A stretch of DNA of 64,000 nt, from positions 1-64,000 of the forward strand of contig CAWGNT010000023.1 in NCBI GenBank assembly GCA_963824085.1, given 5' to 3'. This document shows, in pieces, positions 20,532 to 29,153 of this stretch. The DNA is from JARRNE01 sp963824085 (GTDB taxonomy: Bacteria > Pseudomonadota > Gammaproteobacteria > Chromatiales > Chromatiaceae). The stretch's first letter is position 1. Every line of letters begins with the position of its first letter. A program made the translations under genes and the position numbers. Below the pieces are notes generated by a model, which searched no databases, was not told the origin of the DNA, and saw only the letters and a list, made by a program, of their open reading frames with translations.

Positions 20532-20878
20532 CGCGCAACAAAGCCCCGGTAAGTCAGGACATCAAGCGTCGCGCCCCCACGGCGTGCCTAGGCCTGCTTT
20601 TCTGTCTTTATCGTAATGAAATGCGTGTAATGTCATATGGGGCCTTCCCCCCATAGCGGCTTTTCGGGCACAGTATTTTTCTGGCGGCGGAGCAGAGGCT
20701 TGTGCGGAGGGGATAGGGGGTTGAACGGAGAACGTACTCACCTTGTACCGCCCGCAAGGGTGGGAGTGGCAGGCGGCATCTATTACCGTCGTTAACGCCC
20801 ACCCCCATCCCGGCCTTCCCCCTTGGATGGGGAAGGGGTGAATTGGCTTAGCGGATTGTGCGATTGGAGGCCTGAGGC
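20532..20878. other. Intergenic region between divergent response regulators
   Basis: No gene recognised. It must hold both divergent promoters. An inverted repeat CCCCATCC...GGATGGGG around 20800-20832 lies upstream of the NarL-type gene and could be an operator or part of a dispersed repeat. An A+T-richer patch at 20595-20640 is the best place for a promoter. Confidence 0.4.
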
Positions 20879-21547
20879 TTGGGCAAGGCGACGCGAATCG
20901 TGCTTGCGGAGGATCACAGGATCCTGCGTGAAGGTTTGCGTGCAATCTTTGCCGGTGAGCCCGATCTTGAGCTGGTCGGCGAGGCGACCGACGGGCGCGA
21001 GGCGATCAATCAGGCGAGGGAGCTGCAGCCGGACATTCTGATCCTCGACCTCTCGATGCCGCGGATGGATGGGCTGGCGGCGCTCAAGGAGATCAAGCGG
21101 GTGGCGCCCCCCACGCGCGTACTGGTCATGACCGTACACCGCAACGAGGAGTATGTTTTTAAGGCCATCGAAGACGGCGCCGACGGCTACCTGCTGAAGG
21201 ATACGAGCGCGCCGGAGCTCTTGCTGGCGCTGCGGAGCGTTATGTCGGGCGACCGTTATCTGTGCGCGGCGGTGGCCACGCAGGTGGTCGGCGCCTTCCT
21301 CGACCGCAAGAGGACGCGCAACGGCATGACGAAACCCCGCTCGGCCTTCGACACCTTGTCGAGCCGCGAGCGCGAGGTGCTCAAGCTGGTCGCCGAGGGC
21401 TACCGCAGCCGGGAGATCGGCGAGTTTCTCTGCATCAGCGAGAAGACAGTCGAGAAGCACAGGGCCAACCTGATGCGCAAGCTCGGCATCAAGAGCGCCT
21501 CGGGCCTCACCGCGTTCGCTGTCGAAAAGGGCCTGGTTACGCGCTAA
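20879..21547 (+). CDS. NarL/FixJ-family response regulator
   Basis: A 222-residue two-domain transcription regulator. The receiver has Glu11-Asp12 (VLAEDH), phosphoacceptor Asp57 (DILILDLSMPRMDG), and Lys at GYLLKDTSAPELL. The C-terminal LuxR-type helix-turn-helix reads LSSREREVLKLVAEGYRSRE and ISEKTVEKHRANLMRKLGIK. The TTG start is supported by GGAGG about nine bases upstream. Its stop overlaps convergently with the end of the histidine kinase by 11 bases; kinase and regulator almost certainly form a cognate pair although they are on opposite strands. Confidence 0.93.
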   Translation: MGKATRIVLAEDHRILREGLRAIFAGEPDLELVGEATDGREAINQARELQPDILILDLSMPRMDGLAALKEIKRVAPPTRVLVMTVHRNEEYVFKAIEDGADGYLLKDTSAPELLLALRSVMSGDRYLCAAVATQVVGAFLDRKRTRNGMTKPRSAFDTLSSREREVLKLVAEGYRSREIGEFLCISEKTVEKHRANLMRKLGIKSASGLTAFAVEKGLVTR

Positions 21548-23354
21548 CGGCCGCATCCACCGGCCAGACCACCTCGACGGTGGTCCCGGCGCCGGGGGCC
21601 GAGGCCAGAGAGAAGGTGCCGCCGGAGAGCTCGGCACGCTCTCGCATGGAGGTCAGCCCCAAACCCCCGCTGTTGGCCTCGCGGCGAGGCGCGCCGGGGT
21701 TGAAGCCAACGCCATCATCCTTTACCCGCAGCCGCACCGCACCCTCCACGATGTCGAGACCCACCACCAGACGGGAAGCGCGGCTGTGCTTGGCCACGTT
21801 GTTGGTGGCCTCCTGGAGGATGCGGAACACCGGCGTCCGCAGGCCTAGAGGGACGTCGCACTCAGCGGCGTTCAGATGCTCTTCCACCGCAAGGCGCGGG
21901 TGGCCCTTCTGGAGCTCTCTCAGGTGCCACGCCATGGTCGGCAGCAGGCCCACATCGTCCAGAATGGCCGGGCGCAGATCTGTCGAGATGCGCCGAACCT
22001 CCTCCATCGCATCCTGAATCGTCGGCACGAGGGAGCGCAGTTGCTGTATCCCCGACCGGCGCTCCTCCGGCCACGGCCCTCCCAGCGCGGCCTCGACCAT
22101 GAACTTGATACCGGAGAGCGTCGGCCCGAGGCTGTCGTGGAGGTCCCGCGCAACCCGTCGCCGCTCCTCCTCCTGGATAGTAAGAAGACGGGCCGAAAGC
22201 TGATGGAGCTCCGTCTCCATGCGCTGGCGGTCCGTAACATCCTGCACGGTGCCCAAGGTGGCCAGACGTCCGCGGTAGCGGATCAGGGTGCCCCGCACGG
22301 CCGCCCCTCTTACATGCCCTGTCTTGGTGAGCAGCCGGCACTCGTACTCCTCGGCAACCGATGCGCCCGCAGCTCTCTTGGCCCCGATCTCGGCCACCTT
22401 ATCCCGGTCCTCCGGATGCACGAGGAGAAGCGGATCGGTTCCCACAAGCTCATCGCTGGAGTACTGGAGCATGCGCGTGAGCTTGGGATTGACGAACGCA
22501 ATCTTGTTGTCCAGAACCGCGAAGATGCCCGTGGGGGCATTCTCGACGAGGCTGCTGTACTTCTCCTCTGACTCCCCAAGGGCTTGCACCGCCTCCGTCA
22601 GCTCGGAGATGTCGACAGAGATACAGACATAGCCGCACGTTCCAGAATCAAGCGGCGAGCACACGACGTAGGCGGGGAAATGCGATGCGTCGCGCCGGAC
22701 CGCATCGACCTCGCCGCTCCAGCTGACACCGTCTTTGCACTGACCAAGCACCTCCAGCGGCTGCCCGTCCGGATGTCGGAAGGCAATGACGTCCTCTAGC
22801 CTCCGCGCCTCCACCTCCTGCGCCTTCCAACCGTACAGCTGCTCGGCAAAGCGGTTCCAGTAGAGGACGCGACCTTCGGGGTCGGTCGCCGCGACCGCCT
22901 CCTCCACCGCGTCGAGAAGGCTCGCCTGAAAGGCAACGGCCTCCTGCGCGCGCCGCCTTTGTTTGGCCTCCTGGCGCAGCCTATCGTTGGATTCTTCAAG
23001 CTCTGCCGTGCGCTCTCTTACCCGTCGCTCCAAATTCTCGCCTGCGGCCAGGAGGGCGCGTTCCGCCGCTTCACGCTCGCGGACGTACTGCGCGGTCGGG
23101 AGGACGAAGAGAAACAGAAGAATTGGCAGGACGACAACGAGATCGAGGGCGGCGTCGATGAGCGGCTCCAATGGACCCGATGCCGATATCCATTCTTCCA
23201 GCGTCCACGCGTTTAGGAAATCCGCGACGAACACCACCGGTGCAATGGCGAGAAACGCGCCAGTCGGCGTCGATGCGATCCACCGGCGCAGACGCCCAAT
23301 TGCAGAGTCGTCTGCGTCTAACCCTGCCGTTTCTTCTTTTTTTGGATTGACCAC
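21537..23354 (-). CDS. PAS sensor histidine kinase of the NarX/DegS type
   Basis: A 605-residue membrane kinase. Residues 31-90 contain two hydrophobic segments (GAFLAIAPVVFVADFL and LVVVLPILLFLFVLP). A coiled coil (about 92-140) leads to two PAS domains (about 141-250 and 262-375), the second with PAC-like YRGRLATLGTVQDVTDR. The HisKA_3 box ERRRVARDLHDSLGPTLSG carries His406. The HATPase region has EATNNVAKHSRAS (N box), DDGVGF (G1) and GGLGLTSMRERA (G2). It should phosphorylate the convergently encoded NarL-type regulator. Ligand unknown; no cysteine or heme-binding motif is obvious. Confidence 0.93.
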   Translation of the reverse strand: MVNPKKEETAGLDADDSAIGRLRRWIASTPTGAFLAIAPVVFVADFLNAWTLEEWISASGPLEPLIDAALDLVVVLPILLFLFVLPTAQYVREREAAERALLAAGENLERRVRERTAELEESNDRLRQEAKQRRRAQEAVAFQASLLDAVEEAVAATDPEGRVLYWNRFAEQLYGWKAQEVEARRLEDVIAFRHPDGQPLEVLGQCKDGVSWSGEVDAVRRDASHFPAYVVCSPLDSGTCGYVCISVDISELTEAVQALGESEEKYSSLVENAPTGIFAVLDNKIAFVNPKLTRMLQYSSDELVGTDPLLLVHPEDRDKVAEIGAKRAAGASVAEEYECRLLTKTGHVRGAAVRGTLIRYRGRLATLGTVQDVTDRQRMETELHQLSARLLTIQEEERRRVARDLHDSLGPTLSGIKFMVEAALGGPWPEERRSGIQQLRSLVPTIQDAMEEVRRISTDLRPAILDDVGLLPTMAWHLRELQKGHPRLAVEEHLNAAECDVPLGLRTPVFRILQEATNNVAKHSRASRLVVGLDIVEGAVRLRVKDDGVGFNPGAPRREANSGGLGLTSMRERAELSGGTFSLASAPGAGTTVEVVWPVDAAVSA

Positions 23355-23388
23355 AAACTGGGACCTATTACCCTAAAAAGAGCAGTTC

Positions 23389-23528
23389 ACCACGAAGAGC
23401 ACGAAGAAACACGAAGTAAAACAACGGCGACATAGGGAATGGGGGTAGATCCGGCTTCACCCTCCACCTGATGGCGCAATTGGAAGTAGCTATTTGAAGC
23501 TCTTCGTGTTTTTCGTGTCCTTCGTGGT
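23389..23528. repeat. Inverted-repeat element with CACGAAG arms
   Basis: Two arms of about 29 bases are reverse complements: the left contains CACCACGAAGAGCACGAAG and the right CTTCGTGTTTTTCGTGTCCT then TCGTGGTTCG. About 80 bases of unrelated sequence separate them. Repeats of this TTCGTG type are scattered in many proteobacterial genomes as MITE-like elements. It lies directly upstream of the histidine kinase start, between genes. Confidence 0.65.
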
Positions 23529-23774
23529 TCGACTTCCGAATCTAGGATTACAGCCGAATCGCAAGTCCACGACACGGCCACAGACCGGAACGGCCAGGAA
23601 GGCCAGCACGCCAGTTAGCGCATCGCGGACGCGTCCGTAAACTTGCCCTGAAAAGACTGTTCGATGCAATCCCCCTGACGGCAGCTCCTCAAACCCGCCC
23701 CAAGCTTGTACCGCCGGACCCTCCGCAGTAGCCTTTCGACGTGCAGGGGAATTGCGATATACACAAATCGCATC

Positions 23775-23912
23775 GCTTTTTCGCTTCTCGACCCGAGGGG
23801 TTGGGTTGCGCCCGCCGGGGGTGTCGGCAGCAGGGAGGCTGCCGTCAAGCCTTTTCAGGACGAATTCACGGCGTCCTCCGGCGGGCGCAACCCGGCCCCG
23901 AAAAAACGAAAC
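23775..23912 (+). repeat. Cloverleaf palindromic repeat type A, copy 1
   Basis: A perfect 16-bp outer stem (GGGTTGCGCCCGCCGG at 23803-23818 with its complement at 23878-23893) encloses two hairpins: GGCAGC/GCTGCC with loop AGGGAG at 23826-23843, and GGACG/CGTCC at 23858-23876. Flanks are CTTTTTCG on the left and CGAAAAAACGAAA on the right, which are themselves near complements. Other copies are at 42731, 45841 (inverted) and 61261. The region 23355-24047 around it has no gene. Confidence 0.85.
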
Positions 23913-24047
23913 ACCCAGATAGGAATGGGATAACCGCATCCGTGTATCCGATGCGCGATCAGCCGAACGCGGCGCATGGCGCACCCCTCCGAGCACGATT
24001 GAATATCACCGGCATCCGGGGGCGGCGTACCTCAGTCGCAAGCGGAA

Positions 24048-25778
24048 ATGCAACAAAACGAAAGCCAGGACAATAACGACTCCGTCCGCACGCGCGTCCT
24101 GCCCGGGGCCCTCGGTCGCGGCACCCCGGAGCTCGATCGGCTCCGCGCGGCGCTCGCCGGCCGCTACAGCGTGGAGAGGGAGATCGGGGCCGGCGGCATG
24201 GGGAGGGTCTACCTCGCCACCGACCTCGCCCTCGAGCGGCGCGTTGCCCTGAAGACTATCCTGCCCGAGATCCTGACCGACGCCACCTGGGTTGCCCGCT
24301 TTCGCCTGGAGGCCGCCTTCGCCGCGGGTCTGCAGCATCCGAACCTGGTGCAGGTGTACGAGATACTGGAGATCCATTCCAGGCCGATGCTGGTGATGGA
24401 GTACGTCGAGGGGGACAGCTTAGCCCGGGCCGTCGGCGACCGGCGATTCAGCCATGAGGACGTTTGCCGGGTGATGGGGTCAGTATGCGACGGGATCGCC
24501 CACGCTCACGCCCACGGCGTGATCCATTGCGACATCAAGCCAGGCAATATCCTGTTGAACCTCGAAGGTGTGCCCAAAGTGGGCGACTTCGGGCTCGCAG
24601 TGCGACGAGCAATCGGACACCCAGGGCAAGCCCAAGAACCGCCGGGGGAGCAGGCGGTCGTCGGCAGCCCCTCCTACATGTCGCCAGAGCAGACGTTCGG
24701 CGACCCGCGTCAGGTGAGTAACCGCACGGACATCTACTCGCTGGGAGCAACCCTCTATTTCGCGCTCACGGGCAGACCACCCATCAGGGGGACATCGGTG
24801 ACGCAGGTCCTCGAGCGCGTTCAGCGCGGGGAGGTGACGCCACCCAGGCGACTCGATCCGACAATCAGCCGCGACCTGGAGGCGATCTGCCTCAAGGCGC
24901 TGCACCGCGCCCCCGAGCGGCGCTATGCGAGCGCGCGGGAGATGGGGGCCGACCTGCGCTGTGCGCTTGCGGGCCTGCCCGTCAGCGCGCGGCGCTACGG
25001 ACTCTGGGAGTCCATGCGTCGGGCGGCGCGGGCGCACAAGGAGGCGTTCGCCCTCGGCCTCGCCGCGCTCCTGGTGATGACCATCGGCATGGCGAGCGCC
25101 GTGACCGCCCTGTACGCCACGGCCCACGATGCGGTGCTCGGCGAGCTGCGACGCAAGGTTATCGCTCTCGCCACCACGGCCACGATGCTGGTGGACCCGG
25201 CTCTGGTCCAGGCGGTTGACGGTCCCGACGCGCGCACGATGCCGGAGGCGCGGCAGCTGGCGGACCTTCTGAATGCAATTCGAAACCGCAACCGGAAGGA
25301 TGTGCATGATGTCTGGGTGATGCGGCGGCGCGCGCCGAGCGGCGCTCGGATGGAGTATGTAGCAAGCAGTAACAGCTTCGTCCCTCCCGCGCAGTTGGAT
25401 ATCAACGGCAATGGCAAGATCGATGAGAACGAGTTGCGCGCACTCCCAGGCGATCTGATGGATGCGACGCTGTTGCCCGCGCTGCTGCGCGGCTTGGAGA
25501 CACCGACAGCAGACCGGGATGCTACGGTCATCTCCCCGGATGGCACTGCCATCTCCGGTTACGCGCCTGTCATCGCCAAAGATGGGCGTTCGGTCGCCGT
25601 CCTGGGTGTTGATGTCGCGCAAAAGGATCTGGCGGTTCAGTTCGGCAAGCTCGATCGCGCCCGCTGGCTCGCCCTTTCGATCACGGGGGCGCTGGCTCTT
25701 CTATCCCTTTTTCTCATGCTCATGTTCCTAATCGGACTCTGGCGCCGGAGCGGCTCGACCGTCAGTCCGCCTGAGTGA
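24048..25778 (+). CDS. Membrane Ser/Thr protein kinase with EF-hand-like outer domain
   Basis: A 576-residue Hanks-type kinase. Cytoplasmic kinase domain at about 40-310: glycine loop GAGGMGRVY (47-55), Lys69 (RVALK), catalytic Asp162 in HCDIKPGN (Cys replaces the usual Arg of HRD), DFG at 180-182 and the SPSYMSPEQ activation segment. Transmembrane helices at about 336-356 and 541-565 bracket a periplasmic domain of about 185 residues. This contains DINGNGKIDENE (451-462), a canonical EF-hand calcium loop, and a Cache-like strand region (VISPDGTAISGYAPVI, SVAVLGVDV). A calcium- or small-ligand-sensing role is inferred. It converges with a YD-repeat protein gene. Confidence 0.92.
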   Translation: MQQNESQDNNDSVRTRVLPGALGRGTPELDRLRAALAGRYSVEREIGAGGMGRVYLATDLALERRVALKTILPEILTDATWVARFRLEAAFAAGLQHPNLVQVYEILEIHSRPMLVMEYVEGDSLARAVGDRRFSHEDVCRVMGSVCDGIAHAHAHGVIHCDIKPGNILLNLEGVPKVGDFGLAVRRAIGHPGQAQEPPGEQAVVGSPSYMSPEQTFGDPRQVSNRTDIYSLGATLYFALTGRPPIRGTSVTQVLERVQRGEVTPPRRLDPTISRDLEAICLKALHRAPERRYASAREMGADLRCALAGLPVSARRYGLWESMRRAARAHKEAFALGLAALLVMTIGMASAVTALYATAHDAVLGELRRKVIALATTATMLVDPALVQAVDGPDARTMPEARQLADLLNAIRNRNRKDVHDVWVMRRRAPSGARMEYVASSNSFVPPAQLDINGNGKIDENELRALPGDLMDATLLPALLRGLETPTADRDATVISPDGTAISGYAPVIAKDGRSVAVLGVDVAQKDLAVQFGKLDRARWLALSITGALALLSLFLMLMFLIGLWRRSGSTVSPPE

Positions 25779-25962
25779 AGAGCGGCGGTACGTAGCCTGG
25801 CGATGATGGCCGCAAGCGGAGGCCGGCCTCCTCCGCTCCGCAGTGTGTGGGGCGGCAATACCGTGCAGCCATCCACGCCAGGCGCGAGGCTCGGCACTCG
25901 TGCGGGGCCGCACTGGAGAAACCGTTCGGCACATCACTGGCTGCTCTCGCCCCCCCCAGCCT

Positions 25963-26609
25963 CTACTGTCCGTAGCGGATACGGGCGTCGCCGACTCCGT
26001 TCCAACGACCCTGGGCATCGTAGTGCAGAGGCTGTTCGCCGATGCGCCGCATGCGTCCGCCCTGGTCGTAATCGACGCGGACAGTGCCGACCTGCGTAAT
26101 GCGCCCGGCGCCGTCGTAGCTCAGGCGTTCCCGCCCGATCATGACCGGACGCCCGGCGCTGTCGCGATACACCGGCTCGTCACCAAAGCGAATCACGCGC
26201 CCGGACGAGTCGTAACTCACTGCCGCACCAGAAAAACGGATGACCCGACCGCTGACATCGTACTCTACGGCCGCACTGCCGATCTGCGTGACGCGGCCGC
26301 TGGTGTCGCGGCCAAGCACGGCGCCCCCAGTCGTGATGCCCGGCTGATCGATCAGCTGCTCAAAGAGCAAAAAGGTCTCGGCCGTGCTCCGTACCCCGCT
26401 CCCTGCCCCGGCACGCTGACCGCCGGGCGGCTGGCCGAAATACCTGCCGCGGCCTGCGCCCGCCGACGGCGAGGCACCCCCCGACTGACCGTACGAGTGG
26501 GCTGGTCCGCAGACACGCCCCGGGGGGTGTCTTGCCCCTGCGCGGAGAAGGCAGCGGCAAGAAGTAGGGCGGGAAACAAGATACAGCGACGTCGTTGGTG
26601 GACGATCAC
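25963..26609 (-). pseudogene. Exported YD-repeat protein, one apparent frameshift
   Basis: The start at 26609 gives a signal peptide (RRRCILFPALLLAAAFSAQGQ). After about 38 residues homology to the rest must change frame near 26495, entering a Gly-rich segment and then a repeat region: units such as YDVSGRVIRFSGAAVS, YDSSGRVIRFGDEPV, YDGAGRITQVGTVRVD and YDQGGRMRRIGEQPLH. These match the YD/RHS repeat consensus with about 16-20 residues per unit, five or more units, and a C-terminal DARIRYGQ. A surface or periplasmic beta-solenoid is expected. It is convergent with the Ser/Thr kinase. The frameshift may be an assembly error. Confidence 0.7.
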
Positions 26610-26812
26610 TGGTCCCTCCTGGGTTGCTCAAGTGGTTGTTGGGCGGCGCCGACAAAAGAGGGCGCATAAGACGTGGATTCACTTCTGGGAGTGCTTTGCT
26701 TCCCGCAGTATCGGGCCGCTCGCCCGTCGCGACAAGCGCGCCTTCGGTCTTGCGATACGCGCCGAACAGGCTCTATCTTGGCGCCCAGCCCCGAGTCGTA
26801 TGGAGTAAGACG

Positions 26813-27196
26813 ATGACCTTCTATCTGCTGGCGTGGCTGCCCATGATCATCATAGCGATCCTCAACGGCATCGCCCGGGACCTCTGGTACGGCGGGTACA
26901 TGGAAACGCTTGCGGCACATCAGGTCTCCTCACTGAGCCTGATCCTCCTGTTAGGGGTCTACATCTGGTTTCTGATGCGCCGCCGGCGGCCCGGCTCGGC
27001 GCGTCAGGCATGGGCCGTAGGGCTCGCCTGGCTCGCATTGACGGTCGCCTTCGAGTTTGGCTTCGGTCACTACGTCGCCGGTCATCCATGGGCGAGTCTG
27101 TTGGCGGATTACGACCTCACGTCCGGCAAGCTATGGGCGCTGATCCTGGTCTGGATTGCCGTCGCGCCTTATCTCTTTTACCGCCTGCAGCGCTGA
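26813..27196 (+). CDS. Small integral membrane protein, uncharacterised
   Basis: A 127-residue protein with four hydrophobic segments (YLLAWLPMIIIAILNGI; LSLILLLGVYIWFLM; AWAVGLAWLALTVAFEFGFG; LWALILVWIAVAPYLFY). It recalls a family of unknown function with NGIARD near the first helix and the motif EFGFGHYVAGHPW before the last. The start ATG is preceded by GGAGTAAG at a suitable distance; the longer open frame upstream has no such signal. It stands alone between a divergent YD-repeat gene and a MITE-like repeat. Confidence 0.78.
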   Translation: MTFYLLAWLPMIIIAILNGIARDLWYGGYMETLAAHQVSSLSLILLLGVYIWFLMRRRRPGSARQAWAVGLAWLALTVAFEFGFGHYVAGHPWASLLADYDLTSGKLWALILVWIAVAPYLFYRLQR

Positions 27197-27282
27197 GTGC
27201 CGCATTTCGCCCAATCCTGCGATCCAGAGAGACCGGCCGGCGCCGCACCGCCTGCGAACCCAAGCGGATCGGAACGGGATGT

Positions 27283-27388
27283 CCCCCCCTTTCGTAAAGG
27301 GGGGAAGGGGGATTTGGTGAGCCCGAAGGCGACTTCGGCGCTGCCTGCGCGGAAATCCCCCCAAGCCCCCTTTGCTAAAGGGGGAGCC
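27283..27388. repeat. MITE-like repeat with poly-C/G hairpins at both ends
   Basis: Each end is itself a hairpin (CCCCCCTTTCGTAAAGGGGG at the left, GCCCCCTTTGCTAAAGGGGG at the right), and the inner arms GGGGGATTT and AAATCCCCC also pair. About 36 bases lie between. The form is that of non-autonomous palindromic elements common in proteobacterial genomes. It separates two small membrane-protein genes. Confidence 0.75.
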
Positions 27389-27465
27389 GGTCGCGGTTGC
27401 CAGCAAGATTGCGCTAAACGCCGCACTGAGGATCCCGCGAGCTTAAGTTGCGAGGCCAAGATCCC

Positions 27466-27843
27466 GTGACCCCCGCGCTGGCTGCCGATCTGCTTGTCCT
27501 GTTGCATCTTGCCTTCATCCTGTTCGTTGCCGTCGGCGGGCTGCTGGTGCTGCGCTGGCCGCGCCTCGCCTGGCTGCACCTCCCGGCGGCGCTATGGGGT
27601 GCGCTGATCGAGCTCCACGGCTCGATCGTTTGTCCACTCACACCTTGGGAGAATGCGTTGCGGCAGGCCGCGGGCGAGGCCGGATACGCGGGCGGCTTTG
27701 TGGACCACTACGTCGTTCCCCTGGTCTATCCGCCCGGTCTCACCCGAGACATGCAAGTGTGGCTTGGGGTACTGGTTCTAGTCGTGAACGGGCTTGCCTA
27801 CGGTGCGCTGATCGTGGGACGTCGGCGGGCCAGGCAGCGCTGA
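27466..27843 (+). CDS. DUF2784 family membrane protein
   Basis: A 125-residue membrane protein of the DUF2784 family, function unknown. Conserved features are LVLLHLAFILFVAVGG, RWPRLAWLHLPAALWG, the CPLTPWEN motif, then GYAGGFVDHYVVPLVYP and a last helix LGVLVLVVNGLAYGAL. About four membrane segments. GTG at 27466 (VTPALAADLL) is taken as the start; a TTG at 27448 is possible. Confidence 0.85.
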   Translation: MTPALAADLLVLLHLAFILFVAVGGLLVLRWPRLAWLHLPAALWGALIELHGSIVCPLTPWENALRQAAGEAGYAGGFVDHYVVPLVYPPGLTRDMQVWLGVLVLVVNGLAYGALIVGRRRARQR

Positions 27844-27877
27844 GCCTACGCCGGCGTTGCGCCGATCTGCGGTGACG

Positions 27878-29023
27878 TCAGGCCGTCTTCGGGCGCTTCC
27901 AGGTGTAGACGGCCGTCACGGCGTAGTTCCATACGGCACCGACAAGCACCCCGGCAAGCGCGGAGAGGACCCAATAGGAGTGAGCCCTGAAGAGGTAGGT
28001 CGCGATGCCGACGTTGGCCAAGGCGCCGACGCTGCAGGCGAGCACGAAGGAGAGCCAGCCCCACAGGAGCTCGCGCCCCCTGAGCCGCATGTCCCGATAG
28101 GTAAACAGATTGTTGAGGAAGAAGTTGCTGGTCATCGCCGCCAGGGTTGCGCCCGCCTGGCCCGTCACGAAGCTCAGCCCCATCGCCTTGTAGAGGGACC
28201 AGAGCACGGCCATGTGCACCACTACCCCGGAGCCGCCGATGAGCGAGAAGGCGATGAAGCGTACGGGGATGGCCGGTCCGATGGCCTTCTGCGTCAGCAT
28301 CAGGAGGTATTCCCACAGCACGGCGTTGTCGAGCTTGCTGGCGCCGGCGGCGCGCTGGCGGAACTCGTAGGGGATCTCACGCAAGCGCAGGGGCCGCGGG
28401 GCGGAAGCGAAGATGTCGAGGAGGATCTTGAACCCCACCCCGCTCAGCGCCCGCACGCACTCCTGGAGGGTATCGGCCCGCAGCATGAAGAACCCGCTCA
28501 TGGGGTCCTTGAGCTCCGCCTTGATCAGCGCGCGCCCGAGCCGGGCGGCAAAGCGGCTCATGGAGCGCCGTCGCTCGCCCCAGGTGCCCAGGCTCCCGCC
28601 TGCCGCGTAGCGGCTGCCCACCACGATGTCGAGGTCCTCGCGCTTCAAGGCGTCGAGCATGCGGGGGAGGAGTGCCTCGTCATGCTGGAGATCCCCGTCC
28701 ATGACGGCGAGGTAAGGAGCGGAGGTGGCGAGCAGCCCCTCGATACATGCCGAAGAGAGACCCCGGCGCCCCACTCGCTGAAGCCCCCGGATACGCGAAT
28801 CACGCCGCGCCAGCTCACGTACACGGAGGGAAGTGCCGTCGGGGGAGTCGTCGTCCACGAAGATCAGCTCCCAGTCGATGCCGCTCAGGCTGCGGTCGAC
28901 GCGTCGCACGATCTCGTCCACGTTGTCGAGCTCGTTGTAGGTCGGAACGATCACCGCAAGCTCCGGCGCTCGACACGGACCAGACACGCTGTCTCGGTTC
29001 GGCATGGTCTCGACCTCTGGCAA
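27878..29023 (-). CDS. Polyprenyl-phosphate glycosyltransferase (GT2) fused to GtrA domain
   Basis: A 381-residue fusion. Residues 21-240 are a DPM1-like GT2 domain: VIVPTYNELDNV, IFVDDDSPDGT, MDGDLQHDE (metal-binding DxD) and KDPMSGFFMLRA. Residues 250-378 are a GtrA domain with four membrane helices (RFIAFSLIGGSGVVVHMAVL; TLAAMTSNFFLNNLFTYRD; ALANVGIATYLFRA; LVGAVWNYAVTAVYTW). It would transfer a sugar from a nucleotide donor to polyprenyl phosphate and help flip the product. The divergent neighbour is a GT39-type transferase that uses such lipid-linked sugars, so the two probably act in sequence. Confidence 0.92.
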   Translation of the reverse strand: MPEVETMPNRDSVSGPCRAPELAVIVPTYNELDNVDEIVRRVDRSLSGIDWELIFVDDDSPDGTSLRVRELARRDSRIRGLQRVGRRGLSSACIEGLLATSAPYLAVMDGDLQHDEALLPRMLDALKREDLDIVVGSRYAAGGSLGTWGERRRSMSRFAARLGRALIKAELKDPMSGFFMLRADTLQECVRALSGVGFKILLDIFASAPRPLRLREIPYEFRQRAAGASKLDNAVLWEYLLMLTQKAIGPAIPVRFIAFSLIGGSGVVVHMAVLWSLYKAMGLSFVTGQAGATLAAMTSNFFLNNLFTYRDMRLRGRELLWGWLSFVLACSVGALANVGIATYLFRAHSYWVLSALAGVLVGAVWNYAVTAVYTWKRPKTA

Positions 29024-29153
29024 AGACGCCCCGATCTCGGCTCACTCGGCTAGAATTTCGCGGCTCTCTACCGCGGCGCGCCATTCTACACGGCGCGGCG
29101 CCCCTGCAGCGGCCGCCGGCATAGCGCCACATCCCTCCGACCTGGAGCCTTTA

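Noticed and set aside
23490..23996. 168-residue minus-strand open frame
   Set aside because: It reads through the type A repeat and the CACGAAG inverted repeat; only repeat translation is visible.
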